A DNA stretch of 64,000 nt from GCA-2748575 sp965222725 (GCA_965222725.1 OZ244969.1:5828001-5892000); one strand, 5' to 3'. Positions 25,719-34,503 are shown, numbered from the stretch's first letter. Made by a program: numbers and translations. The notes: generated from the letters alone by a model not told the origin.

Positions 25719-25757
25719 TAAAAAAGCCGCACTCACCAGGAGCGTGCGGCTTTTTTA
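25719..25757. terminator. Rho-independent terminator, bidirectional, between dolP and sspB
   Basis: GCCGCAC/GTGCGGC stem (arms 25726-25732 and 25744-25750) flanked by A-run and T-run, so it can work for dolP on the plus strand and for sspB on the minus strand. Confidence 0.9.
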
Positions 25758-25802
25758 TTTGATGCAATCAGCAACGACTTGATGGCCCTGATTTAACAGC
25801 CC

Positions 25803-26213
25803 TTACTTAACTACTTTCAGGCTGGGCCTGCCACCACCTGCCGGAGGCGTCGGTGGCTCATCAGCGGGAGGCTTGTCCGGCGGCGGAATCTCATCCGCCT
25901 CAAAGAACATGCCGCGGCCGTTCTCTTTGGCATAGATTGCCAGCACCGCACCAATAGGAAGGTAGACTTCCTGTGCCTTGCCACTGAAGCGGGCAGAAAA
26001 CTGGATAAACTCATTATCGATATGAAAATGACGCACCGCACTGGGGGTAACGTTAAGAATAATCTTGCCGTCCTGAATATACTCAACAGGCACCGTAACG
26101 GAAGGGTATTCCGCATTCACCAGCAGGTAAGGGGTAAGATTATTGTCAACGATCCACTCATACAACGCCCTTACCAGGTAAGGGCGACTGGGCGTCATTG
26201 CATCATCACTCAT
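25803..26213 (-). CDS. sspB: ClpXP protease specificity-enhancing factor SspB
   Basis: Adaptor that delivers ssrA-tagged proteins to ClpXP. The 136 residues have the folded domain (MTPSRPYLVRALYEWIVDNNLTPYLLVNA; GVTVPVEYI-like strand; FIQFSARFSGKAQEVYLPIGAVLAIYAKENGRGMFF), a proline-rich flexible linker (about 108-127) and the C-terminal ClpX-binding tail RPSLKVVK. It starts 5 bp after sspA on the same strand. All expected parts are present. Confidence 0.97.
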   Translation of the reverse strand: MSDDAMTPSRPYLVRALYEWIVDNNLTPYLLVNAEYPSVTVPVEYIQDGKIILNVTPSAVRHFHIDNEFIQFSARFSGKAQEVYLPIGAVLAIYAKENGRGMFFEADEIPPPDKPPADEPPTPPAGGGRPSLKVVK

Positions 26214-26218
26214 AGTGC

Positions 26219-26848
26219 TTAACGCATTTCCCGCTCAGCATCAGACAGGCTGGCCTGGAAAGCTTCGCGTTCAAACAGGCGGTCCATATACTTCAGCAGA
26301 TTGCCGGCTTTGGACTTGGGCAGATCAATACCCAGTAAAGGCAGGCGCCAGAAAATAGCCGCAACGGAACAATCCACCAGCGTGTAGTCTTCACTCATGA
26401 AAAACGGTTTTTCACTGAAGATAGGATCAATAGTGATAAAGCTTTCCTGCAACTCTTTGCGGTATTTGTTCAGCGTGGCTTCCTTTTCCATACCGGCAAC
26501 CAGCGCATCAATCTTGCCACACCAGTCTCGCTGAATGCGGTGCAACCACAAACGACTGCGTGCCCGCTCTACCGGATAAACAGGCAACAGCGGCGGATGA
26601 GGAAAACGCTCATCCAGATACTCCATCATAATGTTGGGTTCATACAGATAGAGTTCACGATCAACCAGCGTGGGCAGCTCATTATATGGATTGAGTGCAG
26701 CAAGATCCTCAGGTTTGTTATTGGCATCCACATCAATGACTTCTACCGCCACACCTTTTTCAGCCAGTACGATGCGCACGCGATGGCTGTAATGATCTTT
26801 GCTATCGGAATAAAAGGTCATAGAAGAACGTTTTGCCACTACACCCAT
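26219..26848 (-). CDS. sspA: Stringent starvation protein A SspA
   Basis: Glutathione-transferase-fold protein that binds RNA polymerase holoenzyme and changes promoter choice in stationary phase. The 209 residues show the N-terminal thioredoxin-like part (MTFYSDSKDHYSHRVRIVLAEKGV, NPYNELPTLVDRELYLYEPNIMMEYLDERFPHPPLLP) and the helical C-terminal domain. Forms a two-gene unit with sspB. A 14-bp perfect palindrome lies 39 bp upstream of the ATG. Confidence 0.96.
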   Translation of the reverse strand: MGVVAKRSSMTFYSDSKDHYSHRVRIVLAEKGVAVEVIDVDANNKPEDLAALNPYNELPTLVDRELYLYEPNIMMEYLDERFPHPPLLPVYPVERARSRLWLHRIQRDWCGKIDALVAGMEKEATLNKYRKELQESFITIDPIFSEKPFFMSEDYTLVDCSVAAIFWRLPLLGIDLPKSKAGNLLKYMDRLFEREAFQASLSDAEREMR

Positions 26849-26914
26849 TTAAGTTACTCCCCTTTTGAGTAATTACCGTGCTACGGGAATCAATTGATTC
26901 GCTGACTTTCTAAG

Positions 26915-26949
26915 ACAAAAAGGGCAGCCCAGCGAATCAGGCCACCCTT
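26915..26949 (-). terminator. Rho-independent terminator after the petABC operon
   Basis: On the minus strand AAGGGTGGCC (26940-26949) pairs with GGCTGCCCTT (26920-26929) through ten pairs including two G-U, followed by a T-run. It lies 30 bp after the cytochrome c1 stop. Confidence 0.7.
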
Positions 26950-26978
26950 CTTTTAATGCGACGTTGACCAGGTCAAAC

Positions 26979-27638
26979 TCAGTGAACGTCTTTCCAGTAC
27001 TCACGATTCAGGAAGTAAACCGGAATCAGAAGAATGAACAGGAAGCCAATCACCAGCTTACCGATGTACTCACGATCTGCCCGCGCAGGCTCCGCCATGT
27101 ACACCATGAAGTTGGTCAGGTCTGCCATGCGCTCCTTGAACTCGGCATCGCTCAGCTCGGCCTGCATAGTCTCCAGGACATGAGGCATACCCACGTCTTT
27201 AAATACGTGGTTATTCACACCCCAGGGACGGCTTTCATCTTCATAAAAGCTGGTGAGGTAAGAATAAACCCAGTCAGGACCACGCAAACGTGCTTCCAGT
27301 GTCAGATCGGGGGGAACAGTACCAAACCATTTCTTGCCCAGATCCGCAGGAATCGCTGAGTGCATGGTTTCACCAATCTTGTCGGTGGTGAATACCAGGT
27401 TTTCCAGCATGATGTCGTGGGGAATTCCCAGATCATCAGCCACCCGTTCATAACGCATGTATTGCGCGGAGTGACATCCCAGACAGTTGTTGATAAAGAT
27501 CTGGGCACCTTTCTGCTGGGACACTTTGTCATCCAGGTTGATCGGTGCTTTAACGATATAGGGGTTATCTCCACCACCGGCAGCCTGACCAAGTGCCGGG
27601 ATAACTATGGCAACTAAAGCAATAATTAACTGTTTCAT
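26979..27638 (-). CDS. petC: Cytochrome c1 of the bc1 complex
   Basis: Membrane-anchored c-type cytochrome that passes electrons from the Rieske protein to soluble cytochrome c. A signal peptide (MKQLIIALVAIVIPALGQAA) is followed by the haem motif CLGCH (C52, C55, H56) and QYMRYERVADDLG. A C-terminal membrane anchor (IGKLVIGFLFILLIPVYFL) ends the 219-residue protein, which is shorter than many homologues (about 240-260). Last gene of the petA-petB-petC operon; the stop of petB lies at the same base as its start. Confidence 0.95.
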   Translation of the reverse strand: MKQLIIALVAIVIPALGQAAGGGDNPYIVKAPINLDDKVSQQKGAQIFINNCLGCHSAQYMRYERVADDLGIPHDIMLENLVFTTDKIGETMHSAIPADLGKKWFGTVPPDLTLEARLRGPDWVYSYLTSFYEDESRPWGVNNHVFKDVGMPHVLETMQAELSDAEFKERMADLTNFMVYMAEPARADREYIGKLVIGFLFILLIPVYFLNREYWKDVH

Positions 27639-28894
27639 CAGTGCGACATCCTTACCCTTTCTGGAACCGGCTTACAGGTTTCTCTTGATGTCCAGAACGG
27701 CATCAATATGAAGTATCCGAAATAGAACGCAGTGGAAATCTGACCCAGCGCTCTGTAAGTCATCTCAAACGGCAGGAAGCCAACATGGGCATCAGGCTGT
27801 TTAACGCCGCAGATACCGAGAATAACAAAGCACACCGCGAACAACGCCAGCATCACCTTGCTGATAATGCCTTTGTAGCGGATGGACTTAACCGGGCTGC
27901 GATCAATCCAGGGAAGGATAAAGAGCACAGCAATAGCAGCGCCCATGGCGATTACACCAAACAGCTTGTCAGGAATTGCCCTCAGAATGGCGTAGAAAGG
28001 CGTGAAGTACCAGACAGGTGCAATATGATCCGGTGTTTTCAGCGGATTAGCCGGTTCAAAGTTGGGCTTCTCAAGGAAGTAACCACCACCGTCCGGGAAG
28101 AAGAACACCACCACCGAGAATACAATCAGGAATACCACAACGGCCTGAATATCGTGCACGGTGTAGTAAGGATGGAAAGGAATGCCGTCTTTGGGTACAC
28201 CGTTCTCGTCCTTGTCTTTCTTGATATCAACACCATCAGGGTTGTTGGAACCCACTTCGTGCAGCGCAATGATGTGCATAACCACCAGCGCCAGAATCAC
28301 GATAGGCAACGCCACGACGTGCAGGGCAAAGAAGCGGTTCAGCGTGATACCGGAAATCAGGTAGTCACCGCGAATCCATTCCATCAGGCCATCACCGATA
28401 TAGGGTATGGCACCAAACAGGGATACGATAACCTGAGCCCCCCAGTAGGACATCTGTCCCCATGGCAGCAGATAACCCAGGAAGGCTTCTGCCATCAGCG
28501 CCAGGTAGATAGTCATACCAAATATCCACACCAGCTCACGAGGTGCACGGTAGGAGCCGTACATCAAACCACGGAACATGTGCAGGTAGACAACCGCAAA
28601 GAAAGCCGACGCACCGGTGGAGTGCAGGTAGCGCAACAGCCAGCCGTAATCCACGTCACGCATCATATTCATTTCAACGGAGGCAAAGGCACCTTCTGCT
28701 GTGGGATTGTACAGCATGGTCAGCCAGATACCGGTCAGCAGCTGGTTAACCAGCACCAGCAGTGACAGAGAACCGAAGAAATACCAGAAGTTAAAGTTTT
28801 TGGGAGCGTAATATTTGCTGAGGTGATCTTCCCACATTTTGGTGGCAGGAAAACGCGCATCCACCCAGCCCATCAGATTCTGGAACATGCTCAT
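27638..28894 (-). CDS. petB: Cytochrome b of the bc1 complex
   Basis: Central quinol-oxidising subunit with two b haems. The 418 residues have about eight membrane helices; conserved parts include GWLLRYLHSTGASAFFAVVYLHMFRGLMYGSY, the GQMSYWGAQVI Qo-site region, and a histidine-bearing fourth helix (RFFALHVVALPIVILALVVMHIIALHEVGSNNPDG). The PEWY motif region is represented by PVWYFTPFYAILRAIP (usual PEWYFL), a conservative variation. Overlaps both neighbours by one base (TAATG). Confidence 0.97.
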   Translation of the reverse strand: MSMFQNLMGWVDARFPATKMWEDHLSKYYAPKNFNFWYFFGSLSLLVLVNQLLTGIWLTMLYNPTAEGAFASVEMNMMRDVDYGWLLRYLHSTGASAFFAVVYLHMFRGLMYGSYRAPRELVWIFGMTIYLALMAEAFLGYLLPWGQMSYWGAQVIVSLFGAIPYIGDGLMEWIRGDYLISGITLNRFFALHVVALPIVILALVVMHIIALHEVGSNNPDGVDIKKDKDENGVPKDGIPFHPYYTVHDIQAVVVFLIVFSVVVFFFPDGGGYFLEKPNFEPANPLKTPDHIAPVWYFTPFYAILRAIPDKLFGVIAMGAAIAVLFILPWIDRSPVKSIRYKGIISKVMLALFAVCFVILGICGVKQPDAHVGFLPFEMTYRALGQISTAFYFGYFILMPFWTSRETCKPVPERVRMSH

Positions 28895-29493
28895 TATGCG
28901 GCCTCCCCATCTTCACCAATTTTGATCAAATTGTCAGATATATAGTAATAAGGAGGCACATCAAGGTTGGTCGGTGCAGGAACAGACTTGAAAACGCGCC
29001 CGGAGAAATCAAACTTGGAACCGTGACAGGGGCAGAAGAAGCCGCCCTTCCAGTCAGTACCCAGATCGGCTGCGCCGATTTCAGGGCGATACAGGGGCGA
29101 ACAACCCAGGTGAGTACACAGGCCGACCAGCACAATAATGTCGCTGTGGCTGTCTCTGGAGCGATGCTGATTCTTGGCATACTCAGGCTGGTTGCTTTCC
29201 GCAGAAGCCGGATCGCGCAGCTTCTCCTTCACTTCATCCAGCGTGGCCATGGCTTCTTCGGTCCTTTTCAGGATCCAGACCGGCTTGCCACGCCATTCAA
29301 CGGTCATTCTCTGACCAGGTTCCAGCTTGCTGATATCAGCCACCACCGGAGCACCCGCATTTTTTGCTTTTGCGCTGGGGTTCCAGGACTGCACAAACGG
29401 TACAGCAACACCCACAACGCCAACAGCTCCTACAGCAGAGGTAGCACCGATCCAGAATCGGCGGCGCCCCTCGTTTACGCCGTCAGTACTCAT
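28894..29493 (-). CDS. petA: Rieske iron-sulfur subunit of the bc1 complex
   Basis: Carries the 2Fe-2S cluster that takes the first electron from ubiquinol. From ATG 29491-29493 (GGGGAGAG upstream) the protein has 199 residues. A twin-arginine signal-anchor (GRRRFWIGATS followed by a hydrophobic helix) is visible. Cluster ligands are in CTHLGC (C126, H128) and CPCHGS (C154, H157), with C131 and C156 as the disulfide pair. Longer upstream in-frame starts are rejected because they read through the promoter region. Confidence 0.97.
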   Translation of the reverse strand: MSTDGVNEGRRRFWIGATSAVGAVGVVGVAVPFVQSWNPSAKAKNAGAPVVADISKLEPGQRMTVEWRGKPVWILKRTEEAMATLDEVKEKLRDPASAESNQPEYAKNQHRSRDSHSDIIVLVGLCTHLGCSPLYRPEIGAADLGTDWKGGFFCPCHGSKFDFSGRVFKSVPAPTNLDVPPYYYISDNLIKIGEDGEAA

Positions 29494-29573
29494 TAATAGT
29501 CTCTCCCCAAAGAAGCGCAGGATGCCGTCAACAGACGCACTCTTCCCGCGGACCCTAATATAAAAACGCCGCA

Positions 29574-29602
29574 ATAGTAATGAAATTACTGAATAGTTAC
29601 AA
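29574..29602 (-). promoter_or_regulatory. Probable sigma70 promoter of petABC
   Basis: TTGTAA (29597-29602) and TACTAT (29574-29579) on the minus strand are 17 bp apart, about 80 bp before the petA ATG. A symmetric AGTAAT-3-ATTACT element (29577-29591) covers the spacer and part of the -10. Confidence 0.6.
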
Positions 29603-29659
29603 GGACGGGATGCAGATAAGGCTGTAAGTGGATGAAATTTATGGAGTTTTACAGACAGC

Positions 29660-29691
29660 AAAAAGAGCACCCCGGAATGAGGTGCTCTTTT
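29660..29691 (-). terminator. Rho-independent terminator after rpsI
   Basis: AAAAGAGCACC and GGTGCTCTTTT (arms 29661-29671 and 29681-29691) form an 11-bp stem with a 9-nt loop, followed by a T-run on the minus strand, 25 bp after the S9 stop. Confidence 0.9.
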
Positions 29692-29715
29692 GCAGAACGG
29701 AATGCCGAAAGCGAA

Positions 29716-30102
29716 TTAACGCTTGGAGAACTGAGGACGCTTACGCGCTTTACGCAGACCCACTTTCTTACGCTCAACTTCACGTGCGTCGCGGGTAACA
29801 TAACCGGCTTTACGCAGCTGTGAACGCAGCTCTTCATCATATTCCATCAGTGCACGGGAAATACCGTGACGGATCGCACCGGCCTGACCGCTGGCACCAC
29901 CGCCTTTAACGGTGATTTTCAGGTCAAACTTTTCAGTAGCTTCGATCAGCTCCAGAGGCTGACGAACCACCATGCGGGAGGTTTCACGACCAAAATACTG
30001 GTCCAGAGTACGACCATTGATGGTGATGTTGCCTGATCCAGGCTTCAGAAATACGCGAGCTGTCGAAGTTTTGCGTCGACCTGTACCGTAATTTGTTTCC
30101 AC
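29716..30102 (-). CDS. rpsI: Ribosomal protein S9
   Basis: Small-subunit protein whose C-terminal tail reaches the P site. The 128 residues contain YGTGRRKTSTARVFLKPGSG, the central GGGASGQAGAIRHGISRAL, and the basic C-terminus VGLRKARKRPQFSKR. It lies 23 bp after rplM; the pair is a universal two-gene operon. Confidence 0.98.
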   Translation of the reverse strand: METNYGTGRRKTSTARVFLKPGSGNITINGRTLDQYFGRETSRMVVRQPLELIEATEKFDLKITVKGGGASGQAGAIRHGISRALMEYDEELRSQLRKAGYVTRDAREVERKKVGLRKARKRPQFSKR

Positions 30103-30125
30103 GTTATTCGCCTTCCGTATTCTAC

Positions 30126-30554
30126 TTAGATGCTAAGTTCTTGAGGTTGCTGAGCTGTATGCGGATGCTCAGGACCAGCATAAACCTTTAATTTGCCAAG
30201 CATTTTGCGACCCAGAGGGTTGCGAGGCATCATGCCTTTAACCGCCAGCTCGATCACACGCTTGGGATCGTGAGCGATCAACTTCTCGAAGTTCATGCTT
30301 TTCATACCGCCAGGGTAACCACTGTGACGGTAATACATTTTGTCGTTACGCTTGTTGCCGGTAACTTTTACTTTGTCAGCGTTGACTACAACAATATAGT
30401 CGCCTGTGTCCACGTGTGGCGTGTAAACAGGCTTGTGCTTGCCACGTAAACGACGTGCGATTTCTGTCGACAGACGACCCAGAGTCTTGTCTGCCGCGTC
30501 GACGACATACCAGTCGTGCTCAACTGTTTCAGCTTTGGCGCTATACGTTTTCAT
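30126..30554 (-). CDS. rplM: Ribosomal protein L13
   Basis: Early-assembly large-subunit protein. From ATG 30552-30554 (MKTYSAKAETVEHDWYVVDA) it has 142 residues, identical in length to E. coli L13. Conserved parts: ADKTLGRLSTEIARRLRGKHKPVYTPHVDTGD, VTGNKRNDKMYYRHSGYPGG, GMMPRNPLGRKMLGKLKVYAGPEHPH. An in-frame start 14 codons upstream is rejected. Confidence 0.98.
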   Translation of the reverse strand: MKTYSAKAETVEHDWYVVDAADKTLGRLSTEIARRLRGKHKPVYTPHVDTGDYIVVVNADKVKVTGNKRNDKMYYRHSGYPGGMKSMNFEKLIAHDPKRVIELAVKGMMPRNPLGRKMLGKLKVYAGPEHPHTAQQPQELSI

Positions 30555-30610
30555 TGATTCTGCCCTAGAACACCTGATCGAGATCCAGCGTCTCATTTAA
30601 AAGAGCGCGA

Positions 30611-30639
30611 ATACTACCCAAACTCACTTGGATTTACAA
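30611..30639 (-). promoter_or_regulatory. Probable sigma70 promoter of rplM-rpsI
   Basis: TTGTAA (30634-30639) and TAGTAT (30611-30616) on the minus strand with a 17-bp spacer, predicting a leader of about 50 nt before the L13 ATG. Confidence 0.65.
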
Positions 30640-30769
30640 GCAGTTATTCGCGGATTCAAGGATTTCGGCGTAGCGGTATGAAGGATACCCTACCACAGCC
30701 ACTCGGAGTGCGGCTGACTTAAAAGTGTAGCAAAGATACAGGAGAAGCTACCCGGTGCGCAACTGGCAG

Positions 30770-30797
30770 TTGCACCGCCTTGAACGATTGCTATGAT
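30770..30797 (+). promoter_or_regulatory. Probable sigma70 promoter of tas
   Basis: TTGCAC (30770-30775) and TATGAT (30792-30797) with a 16-bp spacer, about 40 bp before the ATG. Confidence 0.55.
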
Positions 30798-30838
30798 CGA
30801 CAGGCTATCTGAGGGATTTTTTACGGAGATTCAACCAC

Positions 30839-31879
30839 ATGCGCAAACGGCAACTGGGCAGGACCGACCTGCAGGTAACCGAAATCTGCCTCGGCACCAT
30901 GACCTGGGGCGAACAGAACACCCAGGACGAGGCATTTGAACAATTGGACTATGCCATGGATTACGGGGTGAACTTTATTGACACGGCAGAGATGTATGCC
31001 GTGGCCACTCGTGCCGAAACCTGTGGGGCCACGGAAACCATTCTCGGCAACTGGCTGGCATCACGACAATGCCGCGATAAAGTGATCCTGGCCACCAAGA
31101 TCTGCGGCCCCGGGGACTGGCTGCCCCACATCCGGGATGGCCAGACCCGCTTTAACCGCGAGCACCTGACCAGAGCACTGGAAGGCAGCCTGAAACGCCT
31201 GCAAACCGACACTATCGATCTCTATCAGCTACACTGGCCGGACCGTAACACCAACTTTTTCGGCAAGCTGGGCTACCGGCACAACGACAACGAGGCCATA
31301 ACCCCCATCGAAGACACACTGGAAGTGCTGGACGAACTGGTGAAAAGCGGCAAGATCCGTCATATCGGCCTGTCCAATGAGACGCCTTGGGGCACCATGC
31401 GCTTTGTGCAACTGGCGGAAGAAAGAGGCTGGCCGAGGACAGTCTCCATCCAGAACCCCTACAGCCTGCTGAACCGCTCCTTTGAAGTGGGACTGGCGGA
31501 GGTCGCCCACCGGGAACAGGTGGGATTGCTCGCCTATTCACCGCTGGCCTTTGGCATGCTGTCGGGAAAATATCTGAACGATCAATGGCCCGAAGGCGCC
31601 CGCCTGACCCGCTGGAAGCAATTTTCCCGCTACACCAGCCCCCAGGCCATGCAGGCGACAGCCCGTTATATGGAAGTGGCCGACAAACATGGTCTGGACC
31701 CCACCCAGATGGCATTGGCCTACGTCACCTCGCGGCCCTTCGTGACTGCCAACATCATCGGTGCAACCAGCATGGAACAGTTGAAAAGTAATCTGGCCAG
31801 CAGCGAGATCACACTATCGAAAGAGGTGCTGAAAGATCTGGAAGCGGTACATAAGGATCATCCCAACCCGGCTCCCTGA
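30839..31879 (+). CDS. tas: Tas-family NADP(H)-dependent aldo-keto reductase
   Basis: A 346-residue TIM-barrel oxidoreductase, the same length as E. coli Tas and with many of the same segments (LGTMTWGEQNTQDEAFEQLDYA; NPYSLLNRSFEVGLAEV; DPTQMALAYV; GATSMEQLKSN). Catalytic residues of the superfamily are visible: D48 and Y53 (FIDTAEMY), a lysine in ILATKIC and a histidine in LYQLHW. Tas suppresses a tyrosine auxotrophy in starving E. coli; its natural substrate is unclear. Stands alone between rplM and zapE with its own promoter. Confidence 0.93.
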   Translation: MRKRQLGRTDLQVTEICLGTMTWGEQNTQDEAFEQLDYAMDYGVNFIDTAEMYAVATRAETCGATETILGNWLASRQCRDKVILATKICGPGDWLPHIRDGQTRFNREHLTRALEGSLKRLQTDTIDLYQLHWPDRNTNFFGKLGYRHNDNEAITPIEDTLEVLDELVKSGKIRHIGLSNETPWGTMRFVQLAEERGWPRTVSIQNPYSLLNRSFEVGLAEVAHREQVGLLAYSPLAFGMLSGKYLNDQWPEGARLTRWKQFSRYTSPQAMQATARYMEVADKHGLDPTQMALAYVTSRPFVTANIIGATSMEQLKSNLASSEITLSKEVLKDLEAVHKDHPNPAP

Positions 31880-31915
31880 TATTGAAAGACGCCAGCCCCG
31901 GCCACGGGGCAGGCA

Positions 31916-33016
31916 TCAGGGTTTGTGGGCGCGGGCCAGGTATTCATGGGACTGCATTTCGATCAGGCGACTCTTGGTGCGCTCAAACTCAAACTTGAGA
32001 TTGGAACCGGTATACAACCCGTTGATATCGGAAGCGGCGGACAGGATCAGTTTTACATTGCGATCGTAAAACTCATCTACCAGATTGATAAAACGGCGGG
32101 CCATGTCATCGGATGCGCCGCTCATCACAGGCACATCACTGATGAGTACCGCATGATAAATCCGCGCCAGCTCGATATAGTCGTTCTGACTCCGGGGCCC
32201 GTCGCACAGCGCCCGGAAATCGCACCAGAGCACATCATCGGCCACCTTTCTGGCAGGAATTCCCCGACCCTCGATTTCGATATTCACATCGGATTGCCCG
32301 GGTTCCGGCGCCAGGGATTCAAAGCTGGTGCGCATGCTGACGTCAGCTTCCTCGTCCAGCGGATAATGAAATATCTCCGCCTGCTTCAGGGCCCGTAAGC
32401 GGTAGTCGATACCGGAATCCACGTTCACCACTTCGGTATAGCGTTTCAGCAGATCAATGGCCGGCAGGAAACGGGCGCGCTGCAGGCCGTTTTCATAAAG
32501 CCGCTCAGGAATAATATTGGAGGTAGCCACCAGCGTCACACCGCGGTTGAACAGCTGTTCCAGCAACTCCGCCAGTATCATGGCATCGGTAATATCCGAC
32601 ACAAAAAACTCATCAAAGCAGAGCACCCGGGCTTCACTGGCGATGCGCTCACCGACAATATCCAGGGGGTTTTTCTCGCCCTGCAACTGGCGCAGCTCCC
32701 GGTGAACGCGCTGCATGAAGCGGTGAAAATGCACCCGCATCTTGCGGCGGAACGGCAGGCTTTCGAAGAAAGTATCCACCAGATAGGTTTTGCCCCGGCC
32801 CACGCCGCCCCAGAAATAGAGGCCGTTGACCGGCACATTCTGCTTGGCCCGCTGCCTGGGGTTCAGCAGCGAAATCCAGGTGCGGGGGCGCATCTCATAA
32901 CGCAGCACCAGCTCATGATAAAGCCGCTCCAGGTGCTTTACAGCCGCTTCCTGGGCTTCATCGTAGCTGAAATCATCCCGTTCAAGATCTTTCTGATAGC
33001 GCTCTAGAGGGGTCAT
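31916..33016 (-). CDS. zapE: Cell division ATPase ZapE
   Basis: AFG1/ZapE-type AAA ATPase that associates with the division ring and affects Z-ring stability under stress. The 366 residues contain Walker A GGVGRGKT (70-77), Walker B region VLCFDEFFVSDITDAMIL and the sensor ATSNIIPERLYENGLQR. A C-terminal arginine-rich helix (KFEFERTKSRLIEM) is typical. Convergent with tas; 37 bp separate the stops, with a GC hairpin but no T-run between them. Confidence 0.95.
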   Translation of the reverse strand: MTPLERYQKDLERDDFSYDEAQEAAVKHLERLYHELVLRYEMRPRTWISLLNPRQRAKQNVPVNGLYFWGGVGRGKTYLVDTFFESLPFRRKMRVHFHRFMQRVHRELRQLQGEKNPLDIVGERIASEARVLCFDEFFVSDITDAMILAELLEQLFNRGVTLVATSNIIPERLYENGLQRARFLPAIDLLKRYTEVVNVDSGIDYRLRALKQAEIFHYPLDEEADVSMRTSFESLAPEPGQSDVNIEIEGRGIPARKVADDVLWCDFRALCDGPRSQNDYIELARIYHAVLISDVPVMSGASDDMARRFINLVDEFYDRNVKLILSAASDINGLYTGSNLKFEFERTKSRLIEMQSHEYLARAHKP

Positions 33017-33169
33017 GAACTGCTGTGCCTTTTAATAACTGCCTGTAAATAGTCGTGCGTACGCAACCGCTGGTGCGGTAATACTGAACATTCGCAGCCG
33101 GAGGCCCGGAATTGCATAGCTGACCGGGCGTCCAAACGCGCGCACTTTAACCCAGCCCTTTAAAGCTGT

Positions 33170-33862
33170 CTAGGAACCGGCCGTCAGGGCACACAGGCGT
33201 TGCGCTGCTGATTTCAGCTCCGGTAAACGCCCGTGAAAGAAATGCCCCGCCCCTTCCAGGCAAACCGAATCCTTGTCACCACTCACGGCAGCAAACCAGT
33301 CCCGTATCCCTGAAGGATCCACCACCTCGTCCTGATCTCCGTAGATCATGGCCACCGGCACAGCGAATTCGGTTAGTTTTTCAAATTCGTAGTTTTCCAC
33401 CGCTGGCGCGATCAGCAGCAGATCCCTGACCTGATACCCCCGGGCAATGGCGGGATCGATACTTCTTGCGACCACAAAGGAACCAAAGGAGAACCCCGCC
33501 ACACGAAATACCGCCTCAGGAAAACAGGCTCTGGCCCAGGCCATTACCGCCAGCAGGTCATCGGTTTCACCGATACCGGCAGCATATTCCCCTTCACTCT
33601 GCTCCACCCCGCGAAAATTGAAACGAATGACGGGAATACCTGCATCCCGGAACATGCGCGCCAAAGTATGCACCACCTTGTTGTTCATGGTACCCCCCAT
33701 CAACGAATGAGGATGACACACGATCGCAACCTGTTTACTGCCATTGATAGACGTTGGCGAACTTTCTTCACCAGTGGTTTTTCCGGGAGTAGCAATGGCC
33801 TGAAGCCGGCCGGCGGGGCCGGGAATAAATAACCGGGTTTCTTTGTCGGGAAAGGATTCCAT
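33170..33862 (-). CDS. Alpha/beta hydrolase (COG2945-like)
   Basis: A 230-residue cytoplasmic serine hydrolase of unknown substrate. Motifs: CHPHSLMGGTMNNKVVHTLAR, VIRFNFRGVEQSEG (oxyanion-hole region), nucleophile S125 in GFSFGS, an acid in IYGDQDEVVDP (D178 or neighbour) and H207 in GAGHFFHGR. I start at ATG 33860-33862, preceded by GAGGTG at the right distance; nineteen extra upstream codons are rejected. The same type of gene lies between zapE and yhcB in Pseudomonas-like genomes, but no role is known to me. Confidence 0.85.
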   Translation of the reverse strand: MESFPDKETRLFIPGPAGRLQAIATPGKTTGEESSPTSINGSKQVAIVCHPHSLMGGTMNNKVVHTLARMFRDAGIPVIRFNFRGVEQSEGEYAAGIGETDDLLAVMAWARACFPEAVFRVAGFSFGSFVVARSIDPAIARGYQVRDLLLIAPAVENYEFEKLTEFAVPVAMIYGDQDEVVDPSGIRDWFAAVSGDKDSVCLEGAGHFFHGRLPELKSAAQRLCALTAGS

Positions 33863-33944
33863 CAAACACCTCAATATCGGCCGGAAAACGCCCATGTAGC
33901 ATTTGGTTACGCTTACCAACCCCTGTATTCTGGCGAAAAGTCGT

Positions 33945-33950
33945 TATAAT
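33945..33950 (+). promoter_or_regulatory. Probable -10 element of yhcB
   Basis: A perfect TATAAT 48 bp before the yhcB ATG. The -35 is weak (CCTGTA at 17 bp). Confidence 0.4.
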
Positions 33951-33997
33951 ATCAGCTAGCTATATAAGATATAAGCGATTCACATTAGGGGTGAAAC

Positions 33998-34471
33998 ATG
34001 AGTTTAGTCAGTGTCATTATGTTTTTGATTGGTGCCTTGCTGGGGGTTGCGGGGAGCCTGCTGGTAGTTCGTCAGACACGCAGCGAATCAACCATTGAAA
34101 AACAACTCCGCGAACTGCAGGAAGAATTCACGGCCTACCGTGAAAATGTGAATCAGCATTTCAATCAAACCGCCAAGCTGGTAAATGATCTGACCAAGAA
34201 TTACATTGCCGTGCAAAAGCATTTGGACGAAGCCGCAGAGTCTTTTGCGCAACCGCCGAAGAGCTTTGAGCTGGAAGCGGAAGAACAGGAAAAGCTGGAG
34301 TCGCAGCGGGAACAGTTACTGCCACTGGAAACCAAATCCGGCGGCGAATCGGAAGATGCCCAGTTCGACAGCAATATTACGGTGGAACCACCCAAGGATT
34401 ACGCTCCCAAGTCTCCCAAGGACAAGGGCACCCTGTCAGAGGATTACGGCCTTCAGGAAAGCCTGAAATAG
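33998..34471 (+). CDS. yhcB: YhcB/ZapG family inner-membrane protein (DUF1043)
   Basis: A 157-residue bitopic protein: one N-terminal membrane helix (about 4-24, VIMFLIGALLGVAGSLLVV), then a coiled coil with the family block LRELQEEFTAYRENVNQHFNQTAKLVNDLTKNYIAVQKHLDEAAESF, then a disordered acidic tail. DUF1043 proteins link cell-envelope growth and division in E. coli. Alone between divergent hydrolase and hsp20, with a strong terminator after it. Confidence 0.9.
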   Translation: MSLVSVIMFLIGALLGVAGSLLVVRQTRSESTIEKQLRELQEEFTAYRENVNQHFNQTAKLVNDLTKNYIAVQKHLDEAAESFAQPPKSFELEAEEQEKLESQREQLLPLETKSGGESEDAQFDSNITVEPPKDYAPKSPKDKGTLSEDYGLQESLK

Positions 34472-34503
34472 GCAAAAACGCAGCACCGCAAGCTATCAGA
34501 TAT

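Noticed and set aside
26170..26186. CCCTTAC-3-GTAAGGG hairpin
   Set aside because: Inside the sspB coding region, probably chance.
31888..31911. GC hairpin between tas and zapE as terminator
   Set aside because: Stem is present but no T-run follows on either strand.
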